DNA from: an uncultured Croceitalea sp.
Lineage (GTDB): Bacteria > Bacteroidota > Bacteroidia > Flavobacteriales > Flavobacteriaceae
Direction: 5' to 3'
Length of the DNA stretch: 64,000 bases
NCBI GenBank assembly: GCA_947503285.1
Contig: CANNDD010000002.1
Location: 186,001-250,000 of the forward strand
Made by a program: the position numbers and the translations under genes. Positions 9,597 through 18,606 of the stretch are shown piece after piece. The notes under the pieces were generated by a model. It searched no databases, was not told the origin of the DNA, and saw only the letters and a program-made list of their open reading frames with translations. Every line of letters starts with the position of its first letter. The stretch's first letter is position 1.

Positions 9597-9604
9597 CAAA
9601 AATA
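9597..9604 (-). promoter_or_regulatory. Candidate -7 element for hemH (TATTTTTG)
   Basis: On the minus strand this reads TATTTTTG, a full match to the Bacteroidota TAnnTTTG consensus. It ends 18 bp before the hemH ATG. No convincing -33 TTG was found at the usual spacing. Confidence 0.5.
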
Positions 9605-9663
9605 CAATATGAACCTGATTTAACTTTTATGAATTGGAACAACTTTTGTTATGGAGAAATAAA

Positions 9664-9671
9664 TAACTTTG
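9664..9671 (+). promoter_or_regulatory. Candidate -7 element for the DUF1460 gene (TAACTTTG)
   Basis: TAACTTTG matches TAnnTTTG and ends 18 bp before ATG 9690. A TTTG lies 15 bp upstream (9645-9648) as a possible -33 box with slightly short spacing. The element overlaps an upstream in-frame TTG (9669), which argues against that TTG as start. Confidence 0.5.
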
Positions 9672-9689
9672 ATTGAAAGCTTCACCATC

Positions 9690-10526
9690 ATGAAATTTAT
9701 TCTAACGCTGGCCTTGTCTATTTTTATTTTTTACAACGGGCTTTCGCAAATTACTTTTGACCCTGCGGATAAGACGATTTTCACTCAAAAAATGGAGGCT
9801 TTTAAAAATGCGGAAGACTCAAAATCTGAGAATCCGTTTATTCTTGTTGGAACTTCTTTTTTAGGCACCCCATACGTTGAAAAAACCTTAGAGGTAGGCG
9901 ACAGGGAATCTTTGGTCATTAATCTAAGGGAATTGGACTGCACCACCTTTGTTGAGAATGTACTTGCCTTTAACTTACTCTTGGAAGATGGGAAAACCAA
10001 TTTTTCGGATTTTGCCGAAAAGATAGAGACCGTTCGGTATAGAAATGAAGAATTGGATGGATACCCCTCTCGTTTACACTATTTTACCGATTGGATTCGC
10101 AACAATGAACAAAAAGGATTGCTAAAGGATATCACCAACGAACTTGGTGGTATTTCAGTTGAAAAACCCATTGATTTTATGGGTACCCATCGTGAACTAT
10201 ATCCGTTTTTAAAAGATGACGATAACTATCAGCGTATTTTAGAGACTGAAGCCGAATTAGCAAAGGAAGCCTTATGCTATTTACCGCAAGCAGACATTCC
10301 AAAGCAGGAAGAAAACCTACAATCGGGTGATATCATCGCGTTGGCTACCTCAATAAAAGGGTTGGATGTTACCCATACCGGAATTGCCATCAAACAACCA
10401 AATGGGCGAATACACTTATTGCACGCCTCAATTTCTGGAACGGTCAAAATTACTGAAGAACCTTTAGTTGATTATTTGAAAAAAGTCAAAAATAACATTG
10501 GTATTGTTGTGGCGAGGCCCCTTTAG
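9690..10526 (+). CDS. DUF1460 secreted protein (amidase/NlpC-like)
   Basis: 278 residues from ATG 9690; the signal peptide MKFILTLALSIFIFYNGLSQ starts exactly there. The DUF1460 (PF07313) signature ESLVINLRELDCTTFVENVL carries the likely nucleophile Cys, with a C-terminal His in LDVTHTGIAI and HLLHASISG. Characterised relatives are NlpC/P60-type N-acetylmuramoyl-L-alanine amidases that cut peptidoglycan fragments, so a periplasmic cell-wall recycling role is likely. It is transcribed divergently from hemH and ends 6 bp before the convergent ThuA lipoprotein gene. Confidence 0.85.
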   Translation: MKFILTLALSIFIFYNGLSQITFDPADKTIFTQKMEAFKNAEDSKSENPFILVGTSFLGTPYVEKTLEVGDRESLVINLRELDCTTFVENVLAFNLLLEDGKTNFSDFAEKIETVRYRNEELDGYPSRLHYFTDWIRNNEQKGLLKDITNELGGISVEKPIDFMGTHRELYPFLKDDDNYQRILETEAELAKEALCYLPQADIPKQEENLQSGDIIALATSIKGLDVTHTGIAIKQPNGRIHLLHASISGTVKITEEPLVDYLKKVKNNIGIVVARPL

Positions 10527-10532
10527 CAGCAA

Positions 10533-11390
10533 TTATTTCAGCATAAGTTCAAATGCGTTTTGCATTAATTGTACAAAATCTGAATCAGAGTACTTGTTCC
10601 TTGCATGCCCCATACTGGTATAAAAGCTTTTTCCACCGTCGGGTCTTTCCCAATAATGCGCCGTCATCCTCGGGTCGTCATAGGTGTTTGTCCCTGTATC
10701 AGATACCTGCAAGAACTCAGTAAAGGAAGCGTTCAAATAACCACCTTCCCAGTAGTACCATTCTTCATTATCGTTCCAAGGAAAAACTATCCCATTTGTC
10801 AGCTTTGAATTTTGGCTTTGCACAGTTACTGTTGCAGAAAAATTTTGAGCAGTGTGGTTTGGACCGTTTCGAACGCTACAACCTGTTACGTTCTCCGCAT
10901 ACCAGTCCCATTCACCCTTACCATTACCAGACACGGTGCTTGCAGTGCTGTGACCATATCCATCGCTTGCAGCATGATTCGAAATAAAATGACCGCCTTG
11001 GGCAGCGTAATCCTCGACATTATTACGTTGCGAAGCTGTCAAGGTGTTACCTGAGGTATTGGCGAAAAAAATAACTGAAAATTGATTTAGGTTTTGGGTG
11101 GAAGCAAATTCATCCCCCGAATCATCAATAGTAACTTCGAACCCTAAGTCAGAAGCAATTTGGGTTACCATGGCCTCAACTTCATTTCTGGTATTGTGAT
11201 CAAAGCCAGCGGTTTTGGTAAATAATAAAACGCGAATGTCCTCGTCCGTGCCGTCCTGGTCTGGGTCGGCATCATCACTGGATTCGTCGGGAGTAACTTC
11301 CTCCGGTACGATTTCTTCGTTATCCGAACATGCCGTAGAAGAAAATAATAGCATAGTGCCAACGAATACAAAAAAATATAAAGTTCTCAT
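10533..11390 (-). CDS. ThuA-domain lipoprotein
   Basis: 285 residues with a lipoprotein signal (MRTLYFFVFVGTMLLFSSTAC). An acidic linker rich in Asp and Glu (residues ~22-50) leads to a ThuA (PF06283) domain: VLLFTKTAGFDHNTRNEVEA, FFANTSG, GGHFISNHAASDG, NDEEWYYWEGG and a C-terminal GGKSFYTSMGHARNKY. ThuA domains have a class-I glutamine amidotransferase-like fold and occur with sugar-utilisation genes; the biochemical role is unsettled. It is the last gene of a minus-strand cluster with an MGH1-like glycosidase and a second ThuA protein, 96 bp after the glycosidase. Confidence 0.85.
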   Translation of the reverse strand: MRTLYFFVFVGTMLLFSSTACSDNEEIVPEEVTPDESSDDADPDQDGTDEDIRVLLFTKTAGFDHNTRNEVEAMVTQIASDLGFEVTIDDSGDEFASTQNLNQFSVIFFANTSGNTLTASQRNNVEDYAAQGGHFISNHAASDGYGHSTASTVSGNGKGEWDWYAENVTGCSVRNGPNHTAQNFSATVTVQSQNSKLTNGIVFPWNDNEEWYYWEGGYLNASFTEFLQVSDTGTNTYDDPRMTAHYWERPDGGKSFYTSMGHARNKYSDSDFVQLMQNAFELMLK

Positions 11391-11486
11391 GATAAGGGGT
11401 TTACTACTTTATACGTAGTTTACCTATTGTTTAGATTAGCCGGTGTGGCAGTTGACCCCAAAAAACACGCTTAGTAAAGAATCAGG

Positions 11487-12872
11487 TTACTTAGTTCCCT
11501 TTATGTATTCGTTATAAATGGCTATGGGCACCAATCCCGTCCAACCACAGAAATCCTTTTTGGCCGGCATGCCGTACGAAATTAAATCTGGTGCGTAATT
11601 TTCCCAAAACGTACCTGTGGCCTCAAAGACTTCTGCAATGGCAGCATATGTTCTTTCCGCTAAATCCTTTGCCAACCCATGTTTGCCATTTGCAGTCAAC
11701 CCCTTTAAGACCATATACGAAGTCGGTGCCCAGACACCCCCTAGCCAATAGTCGCCCCAACCCCTATAATCAGGGTCATCAGCAGAAAGTGCCGGTAATG
11801 GGATTTTACGATAAAATTCATCCGTATTGGTCAAATGCGCTAAAAACGCATCTTGTTTCTCTTCAGGTACCAGTTCACCCAATAACGTCCAATACATGCC
11901 AATATGTTTGCGTTTGATTTGCTTACCATAACCCAAATCGTAATAGAATGCATCCGCATCGTTCCAACACAAATCGTTCAAAGCTTGTTTAACCTCAGCG
12001 TGAAAAGCGTCGTAGTCAGCAATATCACCGGTAACACCGATCTCACTGGCAATAAATTTTAATTGCAGTGCGTACATCGCCATTTGAGCCGTAAAATCGA
12101 CCAATCTACCTTCTTCGTTCCAAACGCCCTGTAAGGTCTCTACATATTCGGCGATGAACTGGTTTAATCTTTGTTCACCGGAAGATCCGCTCATTTTCCC
12201 TAGTTTATCACCAAGTTCGTGGTGGGTCATGCCATTGCCTTCATCCGTAGTCCAATTTCTCGGAAACCTTGGAATGTTGTCCATACCCATACCTAAGGTA
12301 TCGCCCCAAAACAACTTGTCTTCACCTTGATAACGATTGACATGGAATTCGAAGTTCTTTTTTAGGATAGGATACGCATACTTCAACCGTTCTTTATCCT
12401 TTTTCACCGCATAGATCTCAGTTTCCGCCAAGGCCAATAAAGGCGGATTGATGGAAACCGGGTGTTCTTTTGACCATAACGGACGACCATCTTTTCGATA
12501 CTCGCGGCAGATGTAACCATCGTCTTCCATACGTTGGTAAAAATTATCAAGGGCCTGATAAACCGGTAACTCATCGAGGTGATATTTGGCAAAACATACG
12601 ATAAAACAGGTATCCCAAAGAAAAATGTTATCTGAGAAAGCAGCATCGACAAAAGGCTTTTTGAAAAAAGGCTCGCTTTCGCCACCCCGCACCTTACGCT
12701 TGGTAATTTCCAAGGCCTTGGTATACATCTTTTCCGAAAGCTCTGGTGTTACCTGAAAGCTACAACTGTTATCGCTTGTTACAGGTTCCTCGGTTTTTTC
12801 AGCACAAGAAATCAATGCCGTTGCACCAAGGGTCCCTAAGCCTACGGTTTGATAGAATTTGCGTCTTTCCAT
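11487..12872 (-). CDS. MGH1-like glycoside hydrolase lipoprotein (trehalase/GH63 clan fold)
   Basis: 461 residues. The N-terminus MERRKFYQTVGLGTLGATAL followed by ISC combines a twin-arginine-like start and a lipobox, so the protein is probably exported and lipid-anchored. The body is an (alpha/alpha)6 toroid of the MGH1/trehalase-like type: FSDNIFLWDTCFIVCF, a likely general acid Asp in GMGMDNIPRFPRNW, LGGVWAPTSYMVLKGL and a likely base Glu in FWENYAPD. Such enzymes cleave alpha-linked gluco-oligosaccharides, or act on related sugars. It lies between two ThuA genes, 13 bp after the upstream one, so the three form one operon. Substrate not predictable. Confidence 0.82.
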   Translation of the reverse strand: MERRKFYQTVGLGTLGATALISCAEKTEEPVTSDNSCSFQVTPELSEKMYTKALEITKRKVRGGESEPFFKKPFVDAAFSDNIFLWDTCFIVCFAKYHLDELPVYQALDNFYQRMEDDGYICREYRKDGRPLWSKEHPVSINPPLLALAETEIYAVKKDKERLKYAYPILKKNFEFHVNRYQGEDKLFWGDTLGMGMDNIPRFPRNWTTDEGNGMTHHELGDKLGKMSGSSGEQRLNQFIAEYVETLQGVWNEEGRLVDFTAQMAMYALQLKFIASEIGVTGDIADYDAFHAEVKQALNDLCWNDADAFYYDLGYGKQIKRKHIGMYWTLLGELVPEEKQDAFLAHLTNTDEFYRKIPLPALSADDPDYRGWGDYWLGGVWAPTSYMVLKGLTANGKHGLAKDLAERTYAAIAEVFEATGTFWENYAPDLISYGMPAKKDFCGWTGLVPIAIYNEYIKGTK

Positions 12873-12885
12873 GTACTATTTTTAA

Positions 12886-13659
12886 CTATTGGGTATCCGT
12901 GCGTTTAAGGCACCATTCGATAGCACCTAGTAAATGTTTTTTAAATTCAGGTTCGTCAAAAGATGCATCGGTATGTCCGCCCCCAGTATAAAAAGCACGT
13001 CCACCGTCAAACTCATGATACCATGCGATAGGATGGTTGTCACCATTGGTTCCCCCTTCATAGCTTGATTCATCCAACTTCAAAAGTACCTTAACATCAG
13101 GATTCAGGTTCTTATAATTGTACCATTCATCGTTACGCACCCAAGTCTTGGATAGGTGTGATGTGGATGCATGGGTATTATCGACAACATCAATGGTCGC
13201 CTTTCTGACATTTGGATCGTTTGGATGACTGTCAAAATAACCCCCAACTAATTTTCCGTACCAAGGCCATTCATATTCCGTATCAGTGGCAGCGTGGATT
13301 CCCATAAAACTTCCGCCACTTTTAATATAGTTTTCAAAAGCACGCTGTTGGGTATTGTTCAAGACATCCATAGTGGTACTCAAAAAAATCACCAATTTAT
13401 AGTTCTTCAAATTTTGTGGATTGATGTCTTCTGGACTTTCGGTCCGCAAAACAATAAAACCATTCTCCCTACCGATCATTTTAAGGGTTTCTGCCCCTTT
13501 TTCTATTGATTGGTGGCGATACCCTGAGGTTTTGCTATAAATCAATACCAATTCAGGTATGGGGGTTGCGAATTCTTCTGGGGGTTCCATATAACTTTGC
13601 CCAAAGGTGAAGGTAACTGCTAAGAAGAAAAGAAGGTTTAGTTTTTTACCGATTTTCAT
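12886..13659 (-). CDS. ThuA-domain secreted protein
   Basis: 257 residues with a signal peptide (MKIGKKLNLLFFLAVTFTFG, then Q). ThuA features: LVLIYSKTSGYRHQSIEKGA, LKNYKLVIFLSTTMDVL, GGSFMGIHAATDTEYEWPWY, WVRNDEWYNYKNLNP and GGRAFYTGGGHTDASF. It is the first structural gene of the minus-strand ThuA/glycosidase/ThuA operon and starts 12 bp before the AraC gene's stop (13671), so the regulator may head the same transcript. Unlike its paralogue at 10533 it has no lipobox and no acidic linker. Confidence 0.85.
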   Translation of the reverse strand: MKIGKKLNLLFFLAVTFTFGQSYMEPPEEFATPIPELVLIYSKTSGYRHQSIEKGAETLKMIGRENGFIVLRTESPEDINPQNLKNYKLVIFLSTTMDVLNNTQQRAFENYIKSGGSFMGIHAATDTEYEWPWYGKLVGGYFDSHPNDPNVRKATIDVVDNTHASTSHLSKTWVRNDEWYNYKNLNPDVKVLLKLDESSYEGGTNGDNHPIAWYHEFDGGRAFYTGGGHTDASFDEPEFKKHLLGAIEWCLKRTDTQ

Positions 13660-13670
13660 ATGAACGAATT

Positions 13671-14552
13671 TTAGGTAGTTGAAGTTAAATATTTTTTAGG
13701 GGTGGTTCCGTATTTCTTTTTGAACGAGGCGATAAAATGACTTGCCGTACTATAACCGACCTTAAGCCCTACTTCGTTGACATTGTACCTGCCGGTTTCC
13801 AACATTTTTCGGGCATATTCCATTTTGTAATCAAATAAAAAACCAAATACGGAATCGCCATAGATTTGTTTGAAACCCTCTTTTAATTTTTTAAGGCTTA
13901 ATCCGATTTCTTCTGAAAGTTCTGCCAAGGTCGGGGGTTCGGCCATTCTGGCGATTATGATTTCTTTCGCTTGACGAATACGACGAACATTATCCTCATC
14001 GGCCAAAAACGGACATTGTTCCAAATTGGCATCCTCCGTTTTATTGAAATAGAGTGATATCAGTTCGTAGACCTTTCCCTTGATGTAAAGTCTTTTTATA
14101 GACGGATGCAGGTTATAGTTCATGAGCTGGCTCAAAACGACGGCCATGGCGGGGGAAAGCACCTCCTGCGAATAGTATTTTTTCTCTCCTGATACATCAC
14201 TCAAAAAAGGAATGTATTCCGCCTCACTTGAAAACAACGAATGAAACTTTCGAATGGTCATGACCACCGAAAGCATCCAAGAACTGGGCTGCAATACCAC
14301 ATTCATGGGTAAATCTTTTTGGGTATTGTACAATAAAAGGGAGTTCTCTTCAGATACCTCAAGGGCATAGCCCCCTTCATTGAACAAAAACTTGATACTG
14401 CCCTTCAAGGCAAAATGGAATTGGATATACGAGCTGTCAATAGCCCGCACTATGGTCTTGTGGTCTTCGGTATCATTTTGGATCTTAAGCACATAGAACC
14501 CTTCATCAACGAGAATTTCATCATATGAACCGATAGCGACATTTTCTTTCAT
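13671..14552 (-). CDS. AraC-family regulator divergent from hemA
   Basis: 293 residues from ATG 14552-14550 (the codon before it is an unneeded TTG). The N-terminal ~170 residues are a PchR-like sensor domain (SSYIQFHFALKGSIKFLFNE); the C-terminal ~100 residues carry the AraC double HTH (PPTLAELSEEIGLSLKKLKE, then VNEVGLKVGYSTASHFIASF). A regulator of this type next to hemA is a recurrent arrangement in Flavobacteriaceae. PchR-type proteins often respond to iron or siderophores, which would fit control of heme genes. It also abuts the ThuA operon downstream (12 bp), so that operon is an alternative target. The target is inference from position. Confidence 0.85.
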   Translation of the reverse strand: MKENVAIGSYDEILVDEGFYVLKIQNDTEDHKTIVRAIDSSYIQFHFALKGSIKFLFNEGGYALEVSEENSLLLYNTQKDLPMNVVLQPSSWMLSVVMTIRKFHSLFSSEAEYIPFLSDVSGEKKYYSQEVLSPAMAVVLSQLMNYNLHPSIKRLYIKGKVYELISLYFNKTEDANLEQCPFLADEDNVRRIRQAKEIIIARMAEPPTLAELSEEIGLSLKKLKEGFKQIYGDSVFGFLFDYKMEYARKMLETGRYNVNEVGLKVGYSTASHFIASFKKKYGTTPKKYLTSTT

Positions 14553-14584
14553 CAAATTCGTTTAATCATCAGTTTGGATTGCTA

Positions 14585-14601
14585 TTTAGAATCGCTCTAA
14601 A
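14585..14601. promoter_or_regulatory. Inverted repeat between the AraC regulator and hemA (candidate operator)
   Basis: A perfect 6-bp inverted repeat TTTAGA (14585-14590) and TCTAAA (14596-14601), separated by ATCGC, lies 33 bp upstream of the AraC start and ~150 bp upstream of hemA. It is the clearest symmetrical site in the 205-bp divergent region. Confidence 0.35.
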
Positions 14602-14731
14602 CAATAACCAAATTCTTTTTAATAGTACTAAAACTAATGTTTTTGGCAGATTTTGACAAAAAAGGCAATGATTAAATCCGCTGCTGGCATTAATTGTTCC
14701 GCTAGCGTTATTTTTTGGTTTTTTACACACT

Positions 14732-14739
14732 TAGTTTTG
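14732..14739 (+). promoter_or_regulatory. Candidate -7 element for the hem operon (TAGTTTTG)
   Basis: TAGTTTTG fits TAnnTTTG and ends 18 bp before the hemA ATG at 14758, the same spacing as at hemH and sufS. This position favours ATG 14758 over an upstream start at 14653, which would lie before the promoter. Confidence 0.5.
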
Positions 14740-14757
14740 CAATCAGGTTTACGATTC

Positions 14758-16014
14758 ATGAAGAATTACCATATTTCAAAACATCCCTCTTTCTACGCGG
14801 TAGGTTTGAGCTACAAAAAGGCCGAGGCCGAGGTCAGGGGAAAATTTAGTTTGGATATTCCGAAGATCGACGCCATCATCATGGGTGCAAAACAGCAGGG
14901 CATAGAGGGTCTACTGACCATATCGACCTGTAATCGTACCGAGATTTATGGTTTTGCACAACATCCGTACCAGTTGATAAAATTGCTTTGTGACCATACC
15001 CAAGGATCTATAGAAGAATTTCAAGAGGTCGCCTATGTTTATAAAAACCATGATGCCATAAACCATCTTTTCAAAGTGGGGACCGGACTTGACAGTCAGA
15101 TCTTAGGTGATTTTGAGATCATAAGCCAGATAAAGCAGAGTTTTTCACGCTCGAAGAAACATCAAATGACCAATCCGTTCTTAGAGCGCTTATGCAATTC
15201 GGTCATTCAAGCGAGTAAACGCATCAAGAACGAGACAGAACTTTCCTCAGGGGCAACCTCAGTAGCTTTTGCTTCAGTACGGTATATCTTGAATAATGTG
15301 GATGAGGTTTCCAATAAAAATATCTTGCTCTTCGGAACAGGAAAAATCGGTAGAAATACGTGTAAGAATTTAATCAAACACACCGATAACGCGCACATTA
15401 CCTTAATCAATAGAACCAAGGAAAAAGCCGAGGCAATTGCAGGTAAATTTCAGCTGGTCGTCAAAGATTATGGCGATTTGCAGACAGAGATCCGAAAATC
15501 TGATATTTTGGTGGTCGCTACCGGTGCACAATTGCCTACCGTCTCTAAAGCGCTTTTACATACCAAAAAACCACTTTTGATCCTAGATTTGTCGGTACCG
15601 AAGAATGTGGCTGATGATGTCACCGATTTAGAAAACGTTACTTTGGTACATTTGGACGCGCTCTCTCAGATTACCGATGAAAACCTAAAACGTCGAAAAG
15701 CATATATTCCCAAAGCGTATACCATTATTGACGAAGTAAAGAATGACTTTGTCAAGTGGCTGGAAACACGAAAGTTCGCCCCGGTGATAAATGCCCTAAA
15801 AGAGAAATTAATGGTTATGAAAGAAGAAGAACTCGACTTTCATTCAAAAAAGCTAGTTGATTTCAATCAAGAGCAAGCAGAAATCGTATCGGAGCGTATC
15901 ATTCAAAAGATTACCAAACAGTTCGCCAATCATTTACGAAAATCTGAAGCGGATACCGAAGATAGCCTCGCATTGATCCAAAAAGTTTTTCAACTAGAAC
16001 TGAATACTAAATGA
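14758..16014 (+). CDS. hemA: Glutamyl-tRNA reductase
   Basis: 418 residues from ATG 14758. It reduces glutamyl-tRNA(Glu) to glutamate-1-semialdehyde with NADPH, the first step of the C5 heme pathway. Visible: FYAVGLSYKKAEAEVRGKFS, the catalytic Cys in LLTISTCNRTEIYG, HLFKVGTGLDSQILGDFEI, the Rossmann NADPH site LLFGTGKIGRNTCKNL and a C-terminal dimerisation helix domain. A longer in-frame version from 14653 adds a poor N-terminus and would precede the -7 element. The stop overlaps hemC's start in ATGA (16011-16014), so translation is coupled. It heads an operon running to about 21375. Confidence 0.96.
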   Translation: MKNYHISKHPSFYAVGLSYKKAEAEVRGKFSLDIPKIDAIIMGAKQQGIEGLLTISTCNRTEIYGFAQHPYQLIKLLCDHTQGSIEEFQEVAYVYKNHDAINHLFKVGTGLDSQILGDFEIISQIKQSFSRSKKHQMTNPFLERLCNSVIQASKRIKNETELSSGATSVAFASVRYILNNVDEVSNKNILLFGTGKIGRNTCKNLIKHTDNAHITLINRTKEKAEAIAGKFQLVVKDYGDLQTEIRKSDILVVATGAQLPTVSKALLHTKKPLLILDLSVPKNVADDVTDLENVTLVHLDALSQITDENLKRRKAYIPKAYTIIDEVKNDFVKWLETRKFAPVINALKEKLMVMKEEELDFHSKKLVDFNQEQAEIVSERIIQKITKQFANHLRKSEADTEDSLALIQKVFQLELNTK

Positions 16015-16934
16015 AAAACCTGATTCGCATTGGTACCAGGGACAGCGAATTGGCGTTGTGGCAGGCTACCACCGTTCAGAATAAGTTGGAAGCCTTGGGC
16101 CATAATACCACTTTGGTGCCTGTAAAGTCCACAGGCGATTTGGTATTGGATAAGCCCCTCTACGAACTGGGAATTACCGGTATATTCACAAAAACCTTAG
16201 ATGTTGCACTCATAAAAGGCGATATCGATATTGCCGTTCATTCCATGAAAGATGTGCCCACGGCATTACCGAAAGGTATTGTGAAAACAGCTGTTTTAGA
16301 ACGTGCGGCGACGCATGATGTCTTGGTTCATAAAGGAATCGATTTTTTGGGACAACAAGGCACTATCGCTACAGGAAGCTTGAGAAGAAAGGCACAATGG
16401 CTGGCAAAGTACCCCAAACACAAGGTTGTTGATTTACGGGGTAATGTGAATTCCCGCTTGATCAAGCTCATAGAAAACGAATGGAACGGTGCTATTTTTG
16501 CAAAGGCCGGATTGGAACGTATCAAATTATTGCCAAAGGATGCCATTACTTTAGATTGGATGGTTCCGGCTCCTGCCCAGGGTGCCATGCTGGTCGTTGC
16601 CCTCGAAAACAACCCATTCGCCATAGAGGCCTCTTCGCAACTGAACCATGCAGAAAGTGAGTTGACCACACAACTAGAACGTGAATTTTTACGCACTTTA
16701 GAAGGTGGTTGTACCGCACCTATCGGTGCGTATGTAGAAATAAAAGACCAAACGGTTTATTTTAAAGGATGCCTGCACGCCCTTAACGGAAGCACGTTTA
16801 TTGAGGTAGAAAAAGAGCGTCAGATGAATAAGGCATCAGGTTTTGGCAAAAGCTGTGCCTATGAAATTTTAGAAAGTGGTGGAAAACAATTGATGGAAGA
16901 GATAAAAAATGAGCTCAACGATTCTGTCCACTAA
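16011..16934 (+). CDS. hemC: Porphobilinogen deaminase (hydroxymethylbilane synthase)
   Basis: 307 residues, usual length. It condenses four porphobilinogen units to hydroxymethylbilane in the cytosol. Motifs: IRIGTRDSELALWQA at the N-terminus, the DIAVHSMKDVPT signature, TGSLRRKAQWLAKYP, and the dipyrromethane cofactor-binding Cys in LEGGCTAPIGAY. The start overlaps hemA by 4 bp and the 3' end overlaps hemD by 26 bp. Confidence 0.97.
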   Translation: MKNLIRIGTRDSELALWQATTVQNKLEALGHNTTLVPVKSTGDLVLDKPLYELGITGIFTKTLDVALIKGDIDIAVHSMKDVPTALPKGIVKTAVLERAATHDVLVHKGIDFLGQQGTIATGSLRRKAQWLAKYPKHKVVDLRGNVNSRLIKLIENEWNGAIFAKAGLERIKLLPKDAITLDWMVPAPAQGAMLVVALENNPFAIEASSQLNHAESELTTQLEREFLRTLEGGCTAPIGAYVEIKDQTVYFKGCLHALNGSTFIEVEKERQMNKASGFGKSCAYEILESGGKQLMEEIKNELNDSVH

Positions 16935-17583
16935 AAAACTAACGGCTTCTCAAAAAGAGTTGCTGCGCGGTTCTAGAATAACGGTCTTTGACTATGATGC
17001 CATAGCAATAGAATACCTGCGTTTCGAATGGTTATCAGAATCAGTACATGACTTTTATGTATTTACCAGTCAAAATGCCGTCAAATCCGTCCTCAAAAAA
17101 AATCAGTTCTCAAATACAGCAGAAAAAAGGGCATTATGTGTGGGAACTAAGACAAGACACGTTTTAGAAAGTAATGGCTTTGGCATAATTGAAACTGCAC
17201 AAAGTGCCTCAGATCTTGCAAAAATTATTCTAAAGAAGTACAAAAAGAATTCTTTTTTGTTCTTCTCGGGCAATCTTAGAAGGGAAGAACTTCCGAAAAC
17301 GCTTATGGAAAATAACATTCGGTATAAAGAAATACAAGTGTATAGAACTACCTTTAATACAAATAAAATTGATCGCTCTTTTGAGGGAGTGCTATTCTTT
17401 AGTCCAAGCGGAGTCCGCAGTTATATGGAAAAGAATAGTCTGAACCACGGTATTGCATTCTGTATTGGTACTACCACTGCTAAAGAAGCAAAAAAACATA
17501 CCGATAAGATTATTATTTCAAACATTCCAACTGTAGAAGAGCTATTGGCCACAACCATTAAACACTATTCAATCAATGATTAA
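16909..17583 (+). CDS. hemD: Uroporphyrinogen-III synthase
   Basis: 224 residues. HemD cyclises hydroxymethylbilane with ring-D inversion. The family is poorly conserved; recognisable here are [48 protein letters not shown] and [13 protein letters not shown], matching the two-lobed fold. Position between hemC and hemE supports it. ATG 16909 lies inside hemC (26-bp overlap) and the end overlaps hemE by 8 bp. Confidence 0.9.
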   Translation: MSSTILSTKKLTASQKELLRGSRITVFDYDAIAIEYLRFEWLSESVHDFYVFTSQNAVKSVLKKNQFSNTAEKRALCVGTKTRHVLESNGFGIIETAQSASDLAKIILKKYKKNSFLFFSGNLRREELPKTLMENNIRYKEIQVYRTTFNTNKIDRSFEGVLFFSPSGVRSYMEKNSLNHGIAFCIGTTTAKEAKKHTDKIIISNIPTVEELLATTIKHYSIND

Positions 17584-18601
17584 AAACGATTTATTTTTAA
17601 GGGCCTTAAAAGGAGAAACGGTAGATCGCCCACCAGTTTGGATGATGCGGCAAGCAGGGCGTTATTTGCCCGAGTTTATGGAAATAAAGGCCAAGTACGA
17701 TTTTTTTACCCGTTGCCAAACTCCAGAATTGGCCTCGGAAATTACGGTACAGCCCATTCGAAGGTACGGTATGGACGCGTCCATCCTTTTCAGCGATATC
17801 CTAGTGATTCCGCAAGCAATGAACATTGACGTAGAGATGAAACCTGATTTTGGGCCTTACCTACCAGACCCTATTCGAAAACCAGAAGATTTAGACCGTG
17901 TTATTGTTCCTGATATTAAGGATACTTTAGGGTATGTGATGGATGCCATTACCATGACCAAAGAGAAATTGAACGACGAAATCCCTTTAATCGGTTTTGC
18001 CGGTTCTCCTTGGACTATTCTATGCTATTGTGTTCAAGGTCAAGGCAGTAAAAGTTTTGATATGGCAAAAGGGTTCTGCTTTACCCAACCTAAAGCGGCA
18101 CATGAACTATTGCAGAAAATAACGGATACGACGATTGTTTACCTGAAAGAAAAAGTCAAAGCCGGTGTGAATGCCGTGCAGGTCTTTGATTCTTGGGGCG
18201 GAATGTTATCGCCTACTGATTATCAAGAGTTCTCGTTTCAATACATACAACAAATTGTAGATGCCCTTAAAGATGAAGCCCCGGTCATAGTATTTGGCAA
18301 GGGCTGTTGGTTTGCGCTTGGCGAAATGGCAAAATCCGGAGCAGCTGCCCTTGGTGTGGATTGGACTTGCTCAGCAAGAAATGCCCGATATTTGACTGGC
18401 GGTGACATTACCCTACAAGGCAATTTCGACCCCTCACGTCTCTTATCGCCTCCATCAGAGATTAGAAAGATGGTGCATCAGATGATACGGGAATTTGGTA
18501 AAGACCGGTATATTGTCAATCTAGGTCATGGTATCCTCCCTAATATTCCCTTAGAAAATGCCGGGGCATTTATAGAAGCCGTTAAAGAATATACCGAATA
18601 G
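17576..18601 (+). CDS. hemE: Uroporphyrinogen decarboxylase
   Basis: 341 residues. It removes four carboxyl groups from uroporphyrinogen III to give coproporphyrinogen III. Diagnostic motifs: [63 protein letters not shown] and the terminal [19 protein letters not shown] 17576 overlaps hemD by 8 bp, so the four first hem genes form a translationally coupled block. Confidence 0.97.
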   Translation: MIKNDLFLRALKGETVDRPPVWMMRQAGRYLPEFMEIKAKYDFFTRCQTPELASEITVQPIRRYGMDASILFSDILVIPQAMNIDVEMKPDFGPYLPDPIRKPEDLDRVIVPDIKDTLGYVMDAITMTKEKLNDEIPLIGFAGSPWTILCYCVQGQGSKSFDMAKGFCFTQPKAAHELLQKITDTTIVYLKEKVKAGVNAVQVFDSWGGMLSPTDYQEFSFQYIQQIVDALKDEAPVIVFGKGCWFALGEMAKSGAAALGVDWTCSARNARYLTGGDITLQGNFDPSRLLSPPSEIRKMVHQMIREFGKDRYIVNLGHGILPNIPLENAGAFIEAVKEYTE

Positions 18602-18606
18602 TTTAA

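Noticed and set aside
9669-9689. Longer start (TTG) for the DUF1460 gene
   Set aside because: It overlaps a TAACTTTG promoter element and pushes the signal peptide inward; ATG 9690 is better.
14653-14757. Longer N-terminus for hemA
   Set aside because: It lies upstream of the likely promoter and does not resemble known HemA N-termini.
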